DNA of 64,000 nt from Levilinea sp. (lineage in GTDB: Bacteria; Chloroflexota; Anaerolineae; Anaerolineales; Anaerolineaceae): the NCBI GenBank assembly GCA_029975215.1, contig JARKPO010000066.1, positions 62,001 to 126,000 of the forward strand, written 5' to 3'. How positions within the stretch are numbered: position 1 is the first letter of the stretch; each line of letters starts with the position of its first letter. Shown here piece by piece: positions 9,124 to 19,400 of the stretch. A model generated the notes under the pieces. That model was not told the DNA's origin, made no database searches, and was given only the letters and a program-made list of their open reading frames with translations. Both the position numbers and the translations under genes were made by a program.

Positions 9124-9528
9124 ATGGCTAAGGTCTGCAAGATTAATCACGTGGCGATCGCTGTGCCGGACATTGACGGCGCCTTGGGATTTTGGCGGGA
9201 CGGTTTGGGGCTTGAGGTGCACCATGTGGAAGAGGTCCCCAGCCAAAAAGCTGTGGTGGCCTTTATCCCGGTGGGTGAGAGTGAAGTGGAACTGGTGAAG
9301 CCGACTGCGGACGACACGGGGACGGCGAAATTCCTGGCGGAACGCGGGCCGGGGATGCATCACCTGTGTTTGGAAGTGGACGATATTGATGCGATGCTGG
9401 CTGAACTAAAGGCTAAGGGCGTGCGGTTGATCAACGAAACTGCACTGGAACTGCCAGGCCGTAAGATGGCATTTATCCACCCCAAAGCTGCGGGGGGTGT
9501 GCTGGTGGAGCTGTACCAGCTGACCTAG
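9124..9528 (+). CDS. mce: Methylmalonyl-CoA epimerase
   Basis: Epimerises (S)- and (R)-methylmalonyl-CoA, feeding the mutase encoded just upstream. It is a vicinal-oxygen-chelate fold of 134 residues with two beta-alpha-beta-beta-beta modules. The first opens INHVAIAVPDIDGALGFW, the second GPGMHHLCLEVDDIDAML. Metal ligands expected in the family are visible: the His of INHVA, the His of MHHLC and the Glu of VLVELYQ. GAGGAG precedes the ATG. The mutase-epimerase pair belongs to propionate, odd-chain and branched amino-acid metabolism. Confidence 0.93.
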   Translation: MAKVCKINHVAIAVPDIDGALGFWRDGLGLEVHHVEEVPSQKAVVAFIPVGESEVELVKPTADDTGTAKFLAERGPGMHHLCLEVDDIDAMLAELKAKGVRLINETALELPGRKMAFIHPKAAGGVLVELYQLT

Positions 9529-9540
9529 AGCATGAAGATC

Positions 9541-9572
9541 AAGATGAGGCCGCCTGGCGGCCTCATCTTCTT
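9541..9572 (+). terminator. Intrinsic terminator after the mutase-epimerase pair
   Basis: Long GC-rich hairpin with arms AAGATGAGGCCGCC and GGCGGCCTCATCTT, followed by CTTT. It closes the two-gene operon 12 nt after the epimerase stop. Confidence 0.85.
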
Positions 9573-9626
9573 TAAATTCAGCAGCCTCTTAGTTGCCCAG
9601 GGTGGGCAATCTGTGAACTGTTCAAC

Positions 9627-9655
9627 TGGACAAGTACGATTGTTTCAGGTATGAT
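9627..9655 (+). promoter_or_regulatory. Promoter of the M42 peptidase/F1-ATPase operon
   Basis: TGGACA, a 17-nt spacer and TATGAT, each one mismatch from consensus. It lies about 75 nt upstream of the M42 peptidase ATG. No further promoter is obvious before atpA, so it may drive the whole run to mreB. Confidence 0.45.
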
Positions 9656-9729
9656 TTGTTTTTATGATCAGGTTTGCGCCAGTGTATTGGGTGATATAAA
9701 AGCGCAGACCTTTCAACCATGGAGAGGAT

Positions 9730-10800
9730 ATGGATCAGGTTCCCGCTTTACTTAAAGAATTGACAGAATCTTCTGGAATATCTGGATATGAAGGTCCGGT
9801 GCGCGAGGTTGTGCGCCGGTATTTTGCACCTTATGGCGAACTGCTTCAGGATAAAATTGGCAGCTTGATCGTGAAGGCGGCTGGCAGCGCTGAGAACCCG
9901 CGGGTGATGATTGCCGGTCATATGGACGAAATTGGCTTCATGGTCAAACATATCAACAAGAACGGCTTTATCTACTTTTTACCTTTGGGCGGGTGGTTTG
10001 ATCAGGTTTTGCTGGGGCAGCGGGTGGAGATTTTGACCTCCAAAGGCCCGGTGGTGGGGGTGATTGGGGTGAAACCGCCGCATATGCTGAGCGCAGAAGA
10101 GCGCAGCAAGGTGGTGGCTAAGAAAGATATGTACATTGACATCGGCGCGACCAGCCAGGAAGAAGTGGAAGCGGCGGGTGTGCGTATGGGCGATCCGATT
10201 GTGCCGCGGGCGGATTTTGTGGAACTGGCCAACGGCAAGACTTACCTCTCGAAGGCATTTGACGACCGCGTGGGTGTAGCGTTGATCATCTCGGCGCTGG
10301 AAGCGCTGAAGGGGGAAACCCACCCGAACACGATTTACGGCGCGGCTACCGTGATGGAAGAGGTTGGCGTGCGCGGGGCCACCACCAGCGTGGAAATTGC
10401 ACAGCCGGATGTGGCTATCATCCTGGAATCGGACATCGCCGGGGATGTGCCCGGGGTAAAACCGGAAGAATCCAGTGTGATGATGGGCAAAGGCCCTTCG
10501 CTTTTAATGTACGATGCACGTATGATCCCGAATTTGAAACTGCGCGATCTGGTGATGGAGACGGCCAAAGAGATTGGTGTGCCGCTGCAAACTTCGACGA
10601 TTGAAGGTGGGGCGACCGACGGCTCCGTCATCCATCTGTACAAAACGGGCGTGCCGACGGTGGTGTTGGGCGTGCCCTGCCGCCATATTCATTCGCACAG
10701 CTCGATATTACACCGCGATGATTACGACGCGGCGGTAAAGCTGTTGGCAGCGCTGTTGAAGCGCCTGGATGCGGCCACAGTGGCCGGGCTGACTCAATAA
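9730..10800 (+). CDS. M42 family metallo-aminopeptidase (FrvX-like)
   Basis: Cytosolic dinuclear zinc or cobalt aminopeptidase that trims peptides; large tetrahedral assemblies are known in the family. Ligand and catalytic motifs appear in order: AGHMDEIGFMV, AFDDRVGVALI, VMEEVGVRGA, an ILESDIAG element and CRHIHSHSSI. The 356 residues are typical. GGAGAGGAT precedes the ATG. It is the first gene of the run into atpA, 36 nt upstream, an unusual partner for ATP synthase. The cellulase annotation sometimes given to M42 proteins is not supported. Confidence 0.9.
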   Translation: MDQVPALLKELTESSGISGYEGPVREVVRRYFAPYGELLQDKIGSLIVKAAGSAENPRVMIAGHMDEIGFMVKHINKNGFIYFLPLGGWFDQVLLGQRVEILTSKGPVVGVIGVKPPHMLSAEERSKVVAKKDMYIDIGATSQEEVEAAGVRMGDPIVPRADFVELANGKTYLSKAFDDRVGVALIISALEALKGETHPNTIYGAATVMEEVGVRGATTSVEIAQPDVAIILESDIAGDVPGVKPEESSVMMGKGPSLLMYDARMIPNLKLRDLVMETAKEIGVPLQTSTIEGGATDGSVIHLYKTGVPTVVLGVPCRHIHSHSSILHRDDYDAAVKLLAALLKRLDAATVAGLTQ

Positions 10801-10836
10801 TTGTGCGTTCGATCCCCCTTGTGACCAGGAGGCTCA

Positions 10837-12504
10837 ATGTCCGACCAGTTTTTTAAGACTATTACGGCAGATTTACAAAAGAAGATTGAAGGCTTCCAGC
10901 CGCAGTTTGAGGCCCGGGATGTGGGAACGGTACTGGAAGCGGGTGATGGGATCGCAATGGTAGAAGGACTGACCGGCGTTCGTTCCCAGGAACTGGTTGA
11001 ATTTGCCAACGGGGTAATTGGCGTGGCGTTCAACCTGGAACAGAGCAAGGTGGGTATCATCATTCTGGGTGAATATTCTGAAATTCACGAAGGCATGATG
11101 GTTCGCACCACAGGGCGGATCGCCTCGGTGCCGGTGGGGCAAGGGCTGGTAGGACGCGTGATTAACCCCTTGGGGCAGCCGATTGACGGCAAGGGGCCGC
11201 TGAGCTTTACTGGATACCGCCCAATTGAACGCATTGCGCCGGGGGTTGTGGCCCGGCAAGATGTGGACACCCCGGTGCAGACTGGTATCAAAGCGATTGA
11301 CTCGATGATCCCGATCGGCCGCGGCCAACGCGAATTGATCATTGGCGATCGACAGACGGGGAAGACGGCCATCGCGATTGATACCATTATTAACCAGAAG
11401 GGCAAAGACCTGATTTGCATCTATGTTGCCATTGGTCAAAAGAAGGCGGCAGTGGCGCGGACCGTGGCGCTCTTGGAGCGTTTCGGCGCGATGGAACACA
11501 CCATTGTGGTGATGGCGGCGGCGGATGATGCGGCGGCGCTGCAATACATCGCTCCCTATTCGGGCTGCGCGATTGGCGAAGATTTCATGGAGCGCGGGCA
11601 AGATGCGCTGGTGGTGTACGACGATCTTTCCAAACATGCCTGGGCCTACCGTCAGGTTTCGCTGCTGCTGCGGCGGCCGCCGGGACGTGAGGCTTTCCCG
11701 GGGGACGTGTTCTATTTGCACTCTCGTCTGCTGGAACGGGCAGCGCGCATGGCCGTGCATTATGTGATTGTGCCTAAGACGCTGGATAAGCCCAAGGCGG
11801 CCCTTTCGGACAGCGTGAATGGCGTGGAATATAAAGGCGTGCGCGCGCAGCACGAAGCCGAGGCGGCGCTGAAGACGATGGACAACGCGGATGCGTATAA
11901 GGCTGTGCCGTTGGAAGGTACGGGCGGGTCGCTGACGGCGCTGCCGATCATTGAGACTTTGCTGGGTGATGTTTCGGCTTACGTACCCACGAACGTTATT
12001 TCGATCACAGACGGGCAGATCTATCTGGAAAACAGCCTGTTCAATGCCGGCATTCGCCCCGCGGTGAACGTGGGTATATCGGTGTCGCGCGTGGGCGGCT
12101 CGGCCCAGATCAAGGCTGTGCGGCAGGTGGCGGCCAGTTTGCGCCTGGACATGGCGAACTACCGCTCGTTGGCGGCTTTTGCGCAGTTTGGCTCGGAGCT
12201 GGATAAGACCACTCAGGGACAGTTGAACCGCGGCCAACGGCTGCAGGAATTGCTGAAACAGCCGCAGTATGAGCCCATGCCTGTGGAACACCAGGTGATT
12301 GGTATTTTTGCAGGGACGAACGGCTTCGCGGATCAAGTGCCGGTGGAGCGTATTCGCGCCTGGGAACAGGATCTGCTGCGTTTCATGGAAACCAATCACC
12401 CCGAGTTGGGGCGGGATATTGCCCAAAAGAAGCAGATCACCCCAGAAACCAAAGAGAAGTTGATGGAAGCGCTGCGAACCTTCAACATGACCTGGCAGGC
12501 TTAG
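10837..12504 (+). CDS. atpA: ATP synthase F1 subunit alpha
   Basis: Non-catalytic nucleotide-binding subunit of the F1 hexamer. The N-terminal beta-barrel segment includes [17 protein letters not shown]. The Walker A is GDRQTGKT, and [18 protein letters not shown] is the alpha-type phosphate region. The C-terminus ends [11 protein letters not shown]. At 555 residues it is slightly longer than the usual 500-510, with the extra length mainly in the C-terminal half. AGGAGG precedes the ATG. Genes for F0 (a, b, c) and delta, which usually precede atpA, are absent. Confidence 0.97.
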   Translation: MSDQFFKTITADLQKKIEGFQPQFEARDVGTVLEAGDGIAMVEGLTGVRSQELVEFANGVIGVAFNLEQSKVGIIILGEYSEIHEGMMVRTTGRIASVPVGQGLVGRVINPLGQPIDGKGPLSFTGYRPIERIAPGVVARQDVDTPVQTGIKAIDSMIPIGRGQRELIIGDRQTGKTAIAIDTIINQKGKDLICIYVAIGQKKAAVARTVALLERFGAMEHTIVVMAAADDAAALQYIAPYSGCAIGEDFMERGQDALVVYDDLSKHAWAYRQVSLLLRRPPGREAFPGDVFYLHSRLLERAARMAVHYVIVPKTLDKPKAALSDSVNGVEYKGVRAQHEAEAALKTMDNADAYKAVPLEGTGGSLTALPIIETLLGDVSAYVPTNVISITDGQIYLENSLFNAGIRPAVNVGISVSRVGGSAQIKAVRQVAASLRLDMANYRSLAAFAQFGSELDKTTQGQLNRGQRLQELLKQPQYEPMPVEHQVIGIFAGTNGFADQVPVERIRAWEQDLLRFMETNHPELGRDIAQKKQITPETKEKLMEALRTFNMTWQA

Positions 12505-12522
12505 GCGCTGGAGGACTGATCC

Positions 12523-13419
12523 ATGCCTTCCACTCGAGAAATGCGGCTCCGCATTCGGAGCGTCAAAAATATTGCCCAGGTGACGCGTGCGCTGGAGGCT
12601 GTGAGCGCCAGCAAGGTGCGGCGGGCAACCCAGGCGGTGACGGCAACCAAGCCTTATGCGGAAAAAGCCTGGAAAGTGCTGGTGCATCTGGCGCGGCAGC
12701 CCGGGCATAACGCGCTGCATCCGCTGCTGAAAGAACGCGATGAAGTGAAGCGGGTGCTGGTATTAATGGTGAGCGGTGACCGCGGGCTGGCGGGTGCATA
12801 TAACGTTAACATCTTGCGTTTTACCCTGGACGCTTTTAAAAATTTCAAGCAGCCGGTGTCCTTTGCGGTGGTGGGGCGCAAAGGCCGCGATTTGCTCCTG
12901 CGGCGGCGTTTGAATGTGGTGGCAGAATTCAGTGACTTGCCATCGCCGCCCAGCTTTTTTGACGTTTCACAGGTGGGGCGCTTGCTGGTGGATGATTTCC
13001 TGCGCGGTGAGTTCGACCAGGTGTATTTGTGCTATACCAATTTTGTGAGCATGCTGCGCCAGGAGCCGGTGATCCAAAAATTGCTGCCGTTGGAAGTGGA
13101 ATTTGTTCCAGAAGGCAAGCATGATAAAATGGGCACCCATGTGACCCACTCGGTGTTTACCTATGAGCCGGATCAAAATGAAATCCTGAATCAAATTGTG
13201 CCGCGGTTTACCGCCTTGCAAGTGTATCAGGCGATTCTTTCATCGCAGGCGAGTGAGCATGCTGCGCGAATGGTGGCGATGCGGAATGCAACCGACAGCG
13301 CGCTGGAATTGATTGATTCCTTGCAGTTGGACTACAATAAGGCGCGTCAGCAGGCGATCACCAACGATATCCTGGATATTAGCGGCGGCGCAGAAGCCCT
13401 GGCCCAATCGGGCGTGTAA
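12523..13419 (+). CDS. atpG: ATP synthase F1 subunit gamma
   Basis: Central rotor shaft of F1. The N-terminal helix MPSTREMRLRIRSVKNIAQV and the conserved VSGDRGLAGAYN segment are present. The C-terminal helix has MVAMRNATDSALELI followed by NKARQQAITNDILDI, the classic gamma signature. Its 298 residues are normal. GGAGG lies before the ATG, and it sits 18 nt after atpA in the order alpha-gamma-beta-epsilon. Confidence 0.96.
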   Translation: MPSTREMRLRIRSVKNIAQVTRALEAVSASKVRRATQAVTATKPYAEKAWKVLVHLARQPGHNALHPLLKERDEVKRVLVLMVSGDRGLAGAYNVNILRFTLDAFKNFKQPVSFAVVGRKGRDLLLRRRLNVVAEFSDLPSPPSFFDVSQVGRLLVDDFLRGEFDQVYLCYTNFVSMLRQEPVIQKLLPLEVEFVPEGKHDKMGTHVTHSVFTYEPDQNEILNQIVPRFTALQVYQAILSSQASEHAARMVAMRNATDSALELIDSLQLDYNKARQQAITNDILDISGGAEALAQSGV

Positions 13420-13441
13420 GGGATGGGGCCGCAGGGTTTGA

Positions 13442-14857
<1,416 letters not shown>

Positions 14858-14868
14858 GGAGACTCAGG

Positions 14869-15291
14869 ATGCCCATCCGCTGTGAAATTGTCTCTCAGGA
14901 TCGGGTGGTGTACTCGGACGACGTGGATATTGTCGTTCTGCCCGGAGCGGGGGGAGTAATGGGTGTTTTGCCCAACCACTCACCGGTACTAACCACTTTG
15001 CAGTTTGGGATTATCACGGTTCGCAAGAAGGGTGAGGAGCAGTTCTTCACCGTGGCTGGCGGCGTGGCTGAGGTGCAGCCAGACCAGGTGACGGTTTTGG
15101 CGGACGCCGCCGAAAATGTGGAAGAAATTGATACACAGCGCGCAGAAGCAGCGCGGAAGCGAGCCGAAGAGCTGCTGCAGAAGGGTGTTGGCCCGGATAC
15201 CGACCAATACCTGGCGATTCAGGCGGCGCTGCGGCGTTCGAACTTGCGCTTAGACGCGGCGCAGCGCCTGCGGCGCTCGCGGCGATCCTAA
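14869..15291 (+). CDS. atpC: ATP synthase F1 subunit epsilon
   Basis: Rotor-stalk subunit that couples gamma to the c ring and can inhibit hydrolysis. It has the N-terminal beta sandwich (MPIRCEIVSQDRVVYSDDVD, then GVLPNHSPVLTTLQFG) and a two-helix C-terminal domain from about residue 85, rich in Ala, Arg and Glu. AAGGAG precedes the ATG, 11 nt after atpD. Its 140 residues fit the family. MreB follows 22 nt later. Confidence 0.94.
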   Translation: MPIRCEIVSQDRVVYSDDVDIVVLPGAGGVMGVLPNHSPVLTTLQFGIITVRKKGEEQFFTVAGGVAEVQPDQVTVLADAAENVEEIDTQRAEAARKRAEELLQKGVGPDTDQYLAIQAALRRSNLRLDAAQRLRRSRRS

Positions 15292-15313
15292 TACAACAAT
15301 CATTTGGAGCAGT

Positions 15314-16321
15314 ATGCCTGTCTTTTCTAGAGAATTCGGAATAGATCTGGGTACCCTCAACGCCGTGGTGGCTGAGGGTAATCAGATTTTAATCCAGGTA
15401 CCGTCCGTAGTTGCGATCATCCCTGAAGAACGGAAAATGGTTGAATGGGGACAGGCGGCGAAGGATATGATGGGTCGGGTGCCAGACAACATCCAGGTGC
15501 TGCGCCCATTACAGAACGGCGTGATTGCAGATTATGAAGTGACCGAGGCGCTGCTGCGGGTGATGCTGGAGCGGGTTTCGGGGATGACGCTGTTTTTCCG
15601 ACCCCGCATTATGCTGACCGTTCCTTACGGGATCACCTCGGTAGAGACCCGCGCCGTTCATGAGGCTGGGTTGGGAGCGGGCAGCCGCGAGGTGTACCTG
15701 ATTCAGGCTCCGTTGGCGGCGGCTTTGGGTGTGGATTTACCCATCTCGACCCCAACCGGCAATATGATCATCTGCTTGGGCGGGGGAACCGCCCAGGCGG
15801 GCGTGCTGGCAATGAACAATATTGTCACCGCCGAGACTAGCCGTGCGGGCGGTCTGCGCATGGACGAGGCCATCATCAGCTATGTGCGCAAGAAATTTGG
15901 CGTGATCATTGGCCAGCCGACTGCGGAGCAGGTGAAGCTGCGTATCGGCGCGGCTGTGCCGCAGGAACAGGTGCAGAGTGTGGAGGTGCAGGGGCAAGAC
16001 CAGGTGACTGGGCTACCGAGGCCGATATCGCTAACCACCGATGACGTGGTGGATGCACTGCAGGAGCCCTTAGGTGAGGTGGTGAACACAGCGCGGCGGG
16101 TGCTGGAAAAGACCCCACCGGAGCTGATTTCGGACATTATTGACCGCGGTGTAGCGTTGTGCGGCGGCGGTGCTTTGATGCGCGGCATTGACAAGTATTT
16201 GACCAAGATGCTGGGCATACCAGCTTATTTGGTGGATAACCCGAACACTTGCACTGCAGAGGGGGCTGCGCGGGCGATTGGCATGCGCGAAGCACTGCGG
16301 CGCAGCCTGGTGATGGTGTAG
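15314..16321 (+). CDS. mreB: MreB-like actin homologue with altered ATPase residues
   Basis: Actin-fold protein of the MreB family, 335 residues. Conserved parts include FGIDLGTLN, QVPSVVAI, GVIADYEVTEALLR, TPPELISDIIDRG and CGGGALMRGIDKYL. Active-site positions differ from standard MreB. The usual EEPMAAA reads QAPLAAA (residues 131-137), DIGGGTTE reads CLGGGTAQ (154-161), and GGDxMDEA reads GGLRMDEA. ATP hydrolysis is therefore doubtful, while the filament fold looks intact. GGAG precedes the ATG. It is the last gene of the ATP synthase run; mreC and mreD are not here. A second, canonical MreB elsewhere in the genome is likely. Confidence 0.85.
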   Translation: MPVFSREFGIDLGTLNAVVAEGNQILIQVPSVVAIIPEERKMVEWGQAAKDMMGRVPDNIQVLRPLQNGVIADYEVTEALLRVMLERVSGMTLFFRPRIMLTVPYGITSVETRAVHEAGLGAGSREVYLIQAPLAAALGVDLPISTPTGNMIICLGGGTAQAGVLAMNNIVTAETSRAGGLRMDEAIISYVRKKFGVIIGQPTAEQVKLRIGAAVPQEQVQSVEVQGQDQVTGLPRPISLTTDDVVDALQEPLGEVVNTARRVLEKTPPELISDIIDRGVALCGGGALMRGIDKYLTKMLGIPAYLVDNPNTCTAEGAARAIGMREALRRSLVMV

Positions 16322-16344
16322 AAGACGAGCACTCGATTAGTGAA

Positions 16345-16377
16345 AAAGACCGGAGGCAATTTAATGCTCCGGTCTTT
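16345..16377. terminator. Bidirectional terminator between mreB and rex
   Basis: Perfect 11-bp arms AAAGACCGGAG and CTCCGGTCTTT around an 11-nt loop, with A-rich and T-rich flanks. It serves the ATP synthase/mreB run on plus and rex on minus, which converge here. Confidence 0.85.
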
Positions 16378-16398
16378 CTGATTCGAAAGGGAAACGGC

Positions 16399-17022
16399 TT
16401 ATTCCAGATAATAGGTCATGTGCTGCAGGCTGATGATAGGGTCAATGTATTCGACCTGCACATGTTTTGGAAGGCTGAGCACCAGGGGGGCGTAATTGAG
16501 GATAGCAGTCACACCGGCTTTGACCAGATCTTCAGCGGCTTGCTGGGCGACAGAGGCGGGGACGGTGAGCATGGCAATTTTGACCTGGGCTTCCTGGATG
16601 CGAGCGGGCATGTTCTGGATATCCTCAACGATCAAGCCGCTGATCGAAGTGCCGATCTTCTCTGGATCATTATCAAAAGCCATGGACACGCAAAAGCCGC
16701 GGTTGGAAAAGCCTTGATAACGGATAATGGCATGGCCAAGATCGCCAACGCCGACCAGGGCGATATCCCATTCGTGTTTGAGTTTCAAAATATCTTCAAG
16801 CCGGTCGATGAGGAAAGGGACGGAATACCCGGTGCCTTGCTTGCCAAATTCGCCGAATTGGGAGAGATCTTTGCGAATTTGGGCGGCGGAGATTCCCAAA
16901 ATTTCCCCCAGTTCTTTGGAAGAAGTGGTTTGGACGGCGCGTTTTTGAAGGCGCTGGAGTGCCTGGAGGTAGCGGGGTAAACGACCAACAACAATATCAG
17001 GGATGGTGAGTTTTCGGTTCAT
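16399..17022 (-). CDS. rex: Redox-sensing transcriptional repressor Rex
   Basis: DNA-binding sensor of the NADH/NAD+ ratio that represses fermentation and respiration genes. The N-terminal winged helix runs from IPDIVVGRLPRYLQALQRL to LGISAAQIRKDLSQFGEFGK. The Rossmann domain begins WDIALVGVGDLGHAII, and the C-terminal swap helix is at the end. The ATG two codons after an in-frame TTG was chosen because TGGAGG lies at the right spacing. Its 207 residues are standard. A possible Rex site lies upstream, which suggests autoregulation. Confidence 0.93.
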   Translation of the reverse strand: MNRKLTIPDIVVGRLPRYLQALQRLQKRAVQTTSSKELGEILGISAAQIRKDLSQFGEFGKQGTGYSVPFLIDRLEDILKLKHEWDIALVGVGDLGHAIIRYQGFSNRGFCVSMAFDNDPEKIGTSISGLIVEDIQNMPARIQEAQVKIAMLTVPASVAQQAAEDLVKAGVTAILNYAPLVLSLPKHVQVEYIDPIISLQHMTYYLE

Positions 17023-17081
17023 GCGCAACCTCCAAAGAAAGAGTAGGAATAGAGTGAATAATCTGTACTAATATTACCAGA

Positions 17082-17099
17082 TTGTACCGAATCGCACAA
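17082..17099. promoter_or_regulatory. Candidate Rex operator
   Basis: Eighteen-bp imperfect palindrome with TTGT and ACAA at its ends and a further C:G pair inside, about 60 nt upstream of the rex ATG. Known Rex sites are TTGTG-A/T-rich-CACAA with the same length and ends; the core here is less A/T-rich. Position and symmetry support autoregulation only weakly. Confidence 0.35.
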
Positions 17100-17109
17100 A
17101 GAAAATCGA

Positions 17110-19398
17110 CTAATCTGTATGCAAAAAGTCATCGAATGAGGTTGATGGCAAAAGCCGCAACTCCAAATACTGCGTGTAGACAATATCAAGAGCGGCCAGG
17201 GGGAAAGGCAGGTAGTGGCCGGGGGGATTCTCACGGCTGGGATCTTCAGGCTGCGAGAGATAGACGGCGGAATCACAGCTGGTGGACAGCGACCACTGCG
17301 CTGTGGAACGGGTGAGGGTGAAAGCCTGAGTGGAGGAGGCGTTCCAGCTTATCGCTGCATCCTGGGGTTGGAATGGAAAAGAGGTTTGAGCGCAGGCGGT
17401 AGGGTCGAGCAAGAGGGGTAAGCGAGTTGCCCCGGCGTCAGAACGGCGCAGGATGAATTTTACTTCCTTGTCACTCAGGGTAACAGTGAGTTGGCGGCCG
17501 GAGGGGGCGGAAAGCGTGAGGGTTTCGGAGGAGAAGGAGGGGGTGAAAACCTCCAGAGGCTCGTTGGGGTGGAAGAAAGCCCCCGGAATTTCGCGCGGAT
17601 CGGCCAGCGCTCCGCTGGATACATCCCAATCCAGCGGATCCGAATTGCCGACGACAAACTGGGATGGAAGAGCGACCACCGGCTGAATGCGGCTGCCGTC
17701 TGCATATACGGCAGCAAGCAGGCGGGCACCCCGAAGGTCGAAGATCAACAGCCAGCGGGAATTGGAAAAGACGCATTCGGACTGCCCGTCCAGGTTCAGA
17801 TCCTGAGCACAATCCTGCTGGCTGGCGGGTGAATCCGCCCACTGTGCGGCATAGAGCAGATCATGCAGTTTGGGCAGGTAATTGGCCTGGAGACGCTGGC
17901 GAGCAAAAGAGGCTGTGGGCTGAGCCGCCTGCTGGAAGGCCTGCCAGGCAGCGTCCTTGAGGGCGTTGGTGGGTAGGGACTGCAGTTGGGAGGCCAGCGA
18001 GGATTGCAGAGCGGCATAAGCGGATTCCTCAAGCAAGATCTGACCAGTATCTGAGGTGGGGCGCAGGTTTAAAGCCCGCGGCGTACAGAGCAGATCCGGG
18101 CACAAGCTGGCTGTGTCTGGAGATGGGGTGAAGGAGAGGACGTCTTGCACCGAGAGAATTTTCACCCAGGGTAGGCTGGCGAAGTAGACCAAATCGGTGG
18201 AATCAGCGTCCGCCCAGGCGGTGGCGGCGACAGAACCACCCGCAACCACGCCGTCATAGGGGTCAGGGGAGTTTGCCGAGTGAACCAGACGGCGCAGCAA
18301 GGGGACGTCAACCTCTAAAGAAGTTGGCGCAGCGTAGGGATGGGCAGGGAGGGGGATTAGACGCCGGGCGCCGCGGCGCATGACCAGGCGGGACGCATCC
18401 GGCAGGTAGGCAAAAACAGCGCGGTAATCCCCTGAAAACGTCGGAGCAAAGGCCGTGTTAGCTGGAAGCAGGCCGTAGGACTCCGTCAGACGGCGCGATT
18501 GCGCCAGGGCGTAAGCGGCGGCGTAGGGCGTGGTTTTGCTGCCGTCGGCCAGTTCCAGGAGCCCAGACTGCTCTAGAGCGGCCAAATTGGGGATTTGGCC
18601 CAGCAGATCGAGAGCCCGGAGGTTCTGGGGGGTCTTGAGGTCCGCAAGCGTCAGCGGAACCTGGGCAGAGGCGGCTTGGGCCAACAGGTGCTTCAGCCCG
18701 TGGCGCGTACCGTTAGGACCAGCGTGGGCCCCATCCCAAGAGCGCAGGAGGGCGGCCGGGGTGCGAGCATCGAGGGTATCCCAAAAGACGAGCAGCAAAG
18801 GAGCCTGGGCGGGGATGGGGGCAGACAATGAAAGAGGATTGGTGACCTCGATTTCTGAATCGGCTGAAGACGAAAGCCAGTGCAGTTGAAAGCGGAGCCT
18901 GGCTGGATCGGCAGAGGTCGGCATTTCCCACTGCAAGGCTCCGGAAGGGTACAGAATTTGCGGGGATACAGATGGGGTGGACGTAGCGACCGATCGTAGA
19001 ACAGGCGACCGGCCGCTGCTCAGAGTCAAAACCTGGGCTGAGTCCCACTCCTGACTGGTAAAGTCGGCGGGCAGATCGGCGGAGGTGGGAAGATGAGAGC
19101 CGGGGCGGTCATTGATAAGGAGGATCAGTTGACCTTCGGGTAAGGGCTGGAAGGGCGGCACCAGGAAGTCAACGCGCAGTTGGATTGCACCGGTGAGCGC
19201 GCGGGCGGAGAAAGCGGCGATCTGGCAGGGGGCTTCTGGTGGACAAGGATTGATCCAGCGTACATTTTGTGGCTGCCAGGGGTCGGCAGAAGAATAAAGA
19301 AGTAGCTTTGCAGGTCGACAGGCGGCAAGCACCGTGACCAGCAAAGCCAGAAGTGCGGCAAGGCACAAACGTAAACGCAGGCTTGCCTCAGGCTGCAC
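17110..19398 (-). CDS. Large lipoprotein of unknown function
   Basis: Exported lipoprotein of 762 residues. A hydrophobic signal peptide ends in the lipobox LAAC (Cys27). The rest is hydrophilic with many beta-strand-like segments and no motif I recognise. Segments such as LLLVFWDTLDARTPAALLRSWDGAH and the later GVVAGGSVAATAWADADSTD could belong to a carbohydrate-active or polysaccharide-deacetylase-like barrel, but I cannot support that. It starts at GTG only 2 nt after the stop of the zinc peptidase gene, so translation is probably coupled. Cysteines occur in pairs, compatible with disulfides outside the cell. Confidence 0.7.
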   Translation of the reverse strand: MQPEASLRLRLCLAALLALLVTVLAACRPAKLLLYSSADPWQPQNVRWINPCPPEAPCQIAAFSARALTGAIQLRVDFLVPPFQPLPEGQLILLINDRPGSHLPTSADLPADFTSQEWDSAQVLTLSSGRSPVLRSVATSTPSVSPQILYPSGALQWEMPTSADPARLRFQLHWLSSSADSEIEVTNPLSLSAPIPAQAPLLLVFWDTLDARTPAALLRSWDGAHAGPNGTRHGLKHLLAQAASAQVPLTLADLKTPQNLRALDLLGQIPNLAALEQSGLLELADGSKTTPYAAAYALAQSRRLTESYGLLPANTAFAPTFSGDYRAVFAYLPDASRLVMRRGARRLIPLPAHPYAAPTSLEVDVPLLRRLVHSANSPDPYDGVVAGGSVAATAWADADSTDLVYFASLPWVKILSVQDVLSFTPSPDTASLCPDLLCTPRALNLRPTSDTGQILLEESAYAALQSSLASQLQSLPTNALKDAAWQAFQQAAQPTASFARQRLQANYLPKLHDLLYAAQWADSPASQQDCAQDLNLDGQSECVFSNSRWLLIFDLRGARLLAAVYADGSRIQPVVALPSQFVVGNSDPLDWDVSSGALADPREIPGAFFHPNEPLEVFTPSFSSETLTLSAPSGRQLTVTLSDKEVKFILRRSDAGATRLPLLLDPTACAQTSFPFQPQDAAISWNASSTQAFTLTRSTAQWSLSTSCDSAVYLSQPEDPSRENPPGHYLPFPLAALDIVYTQYLELRLLPSTSFDDFLHTD

Positions 19399-19400
19399 GA

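Noticed and set aside
10873-12720. Open frame of 615 codons on the minus strand opposite atpA
   Set aside because: It lies wholly within and antisense to atpA and the start of atpG. Its His/Arg-rich composition is that of a codon-phase shadow, and it has no ribosome-binding site.
17058-17120. Direct repeat TAATCTGTA near rex as an operator pair
   Set aside because: The second copy lies inside the end of the lipoprotein gene; the repeat is short and could be chance.
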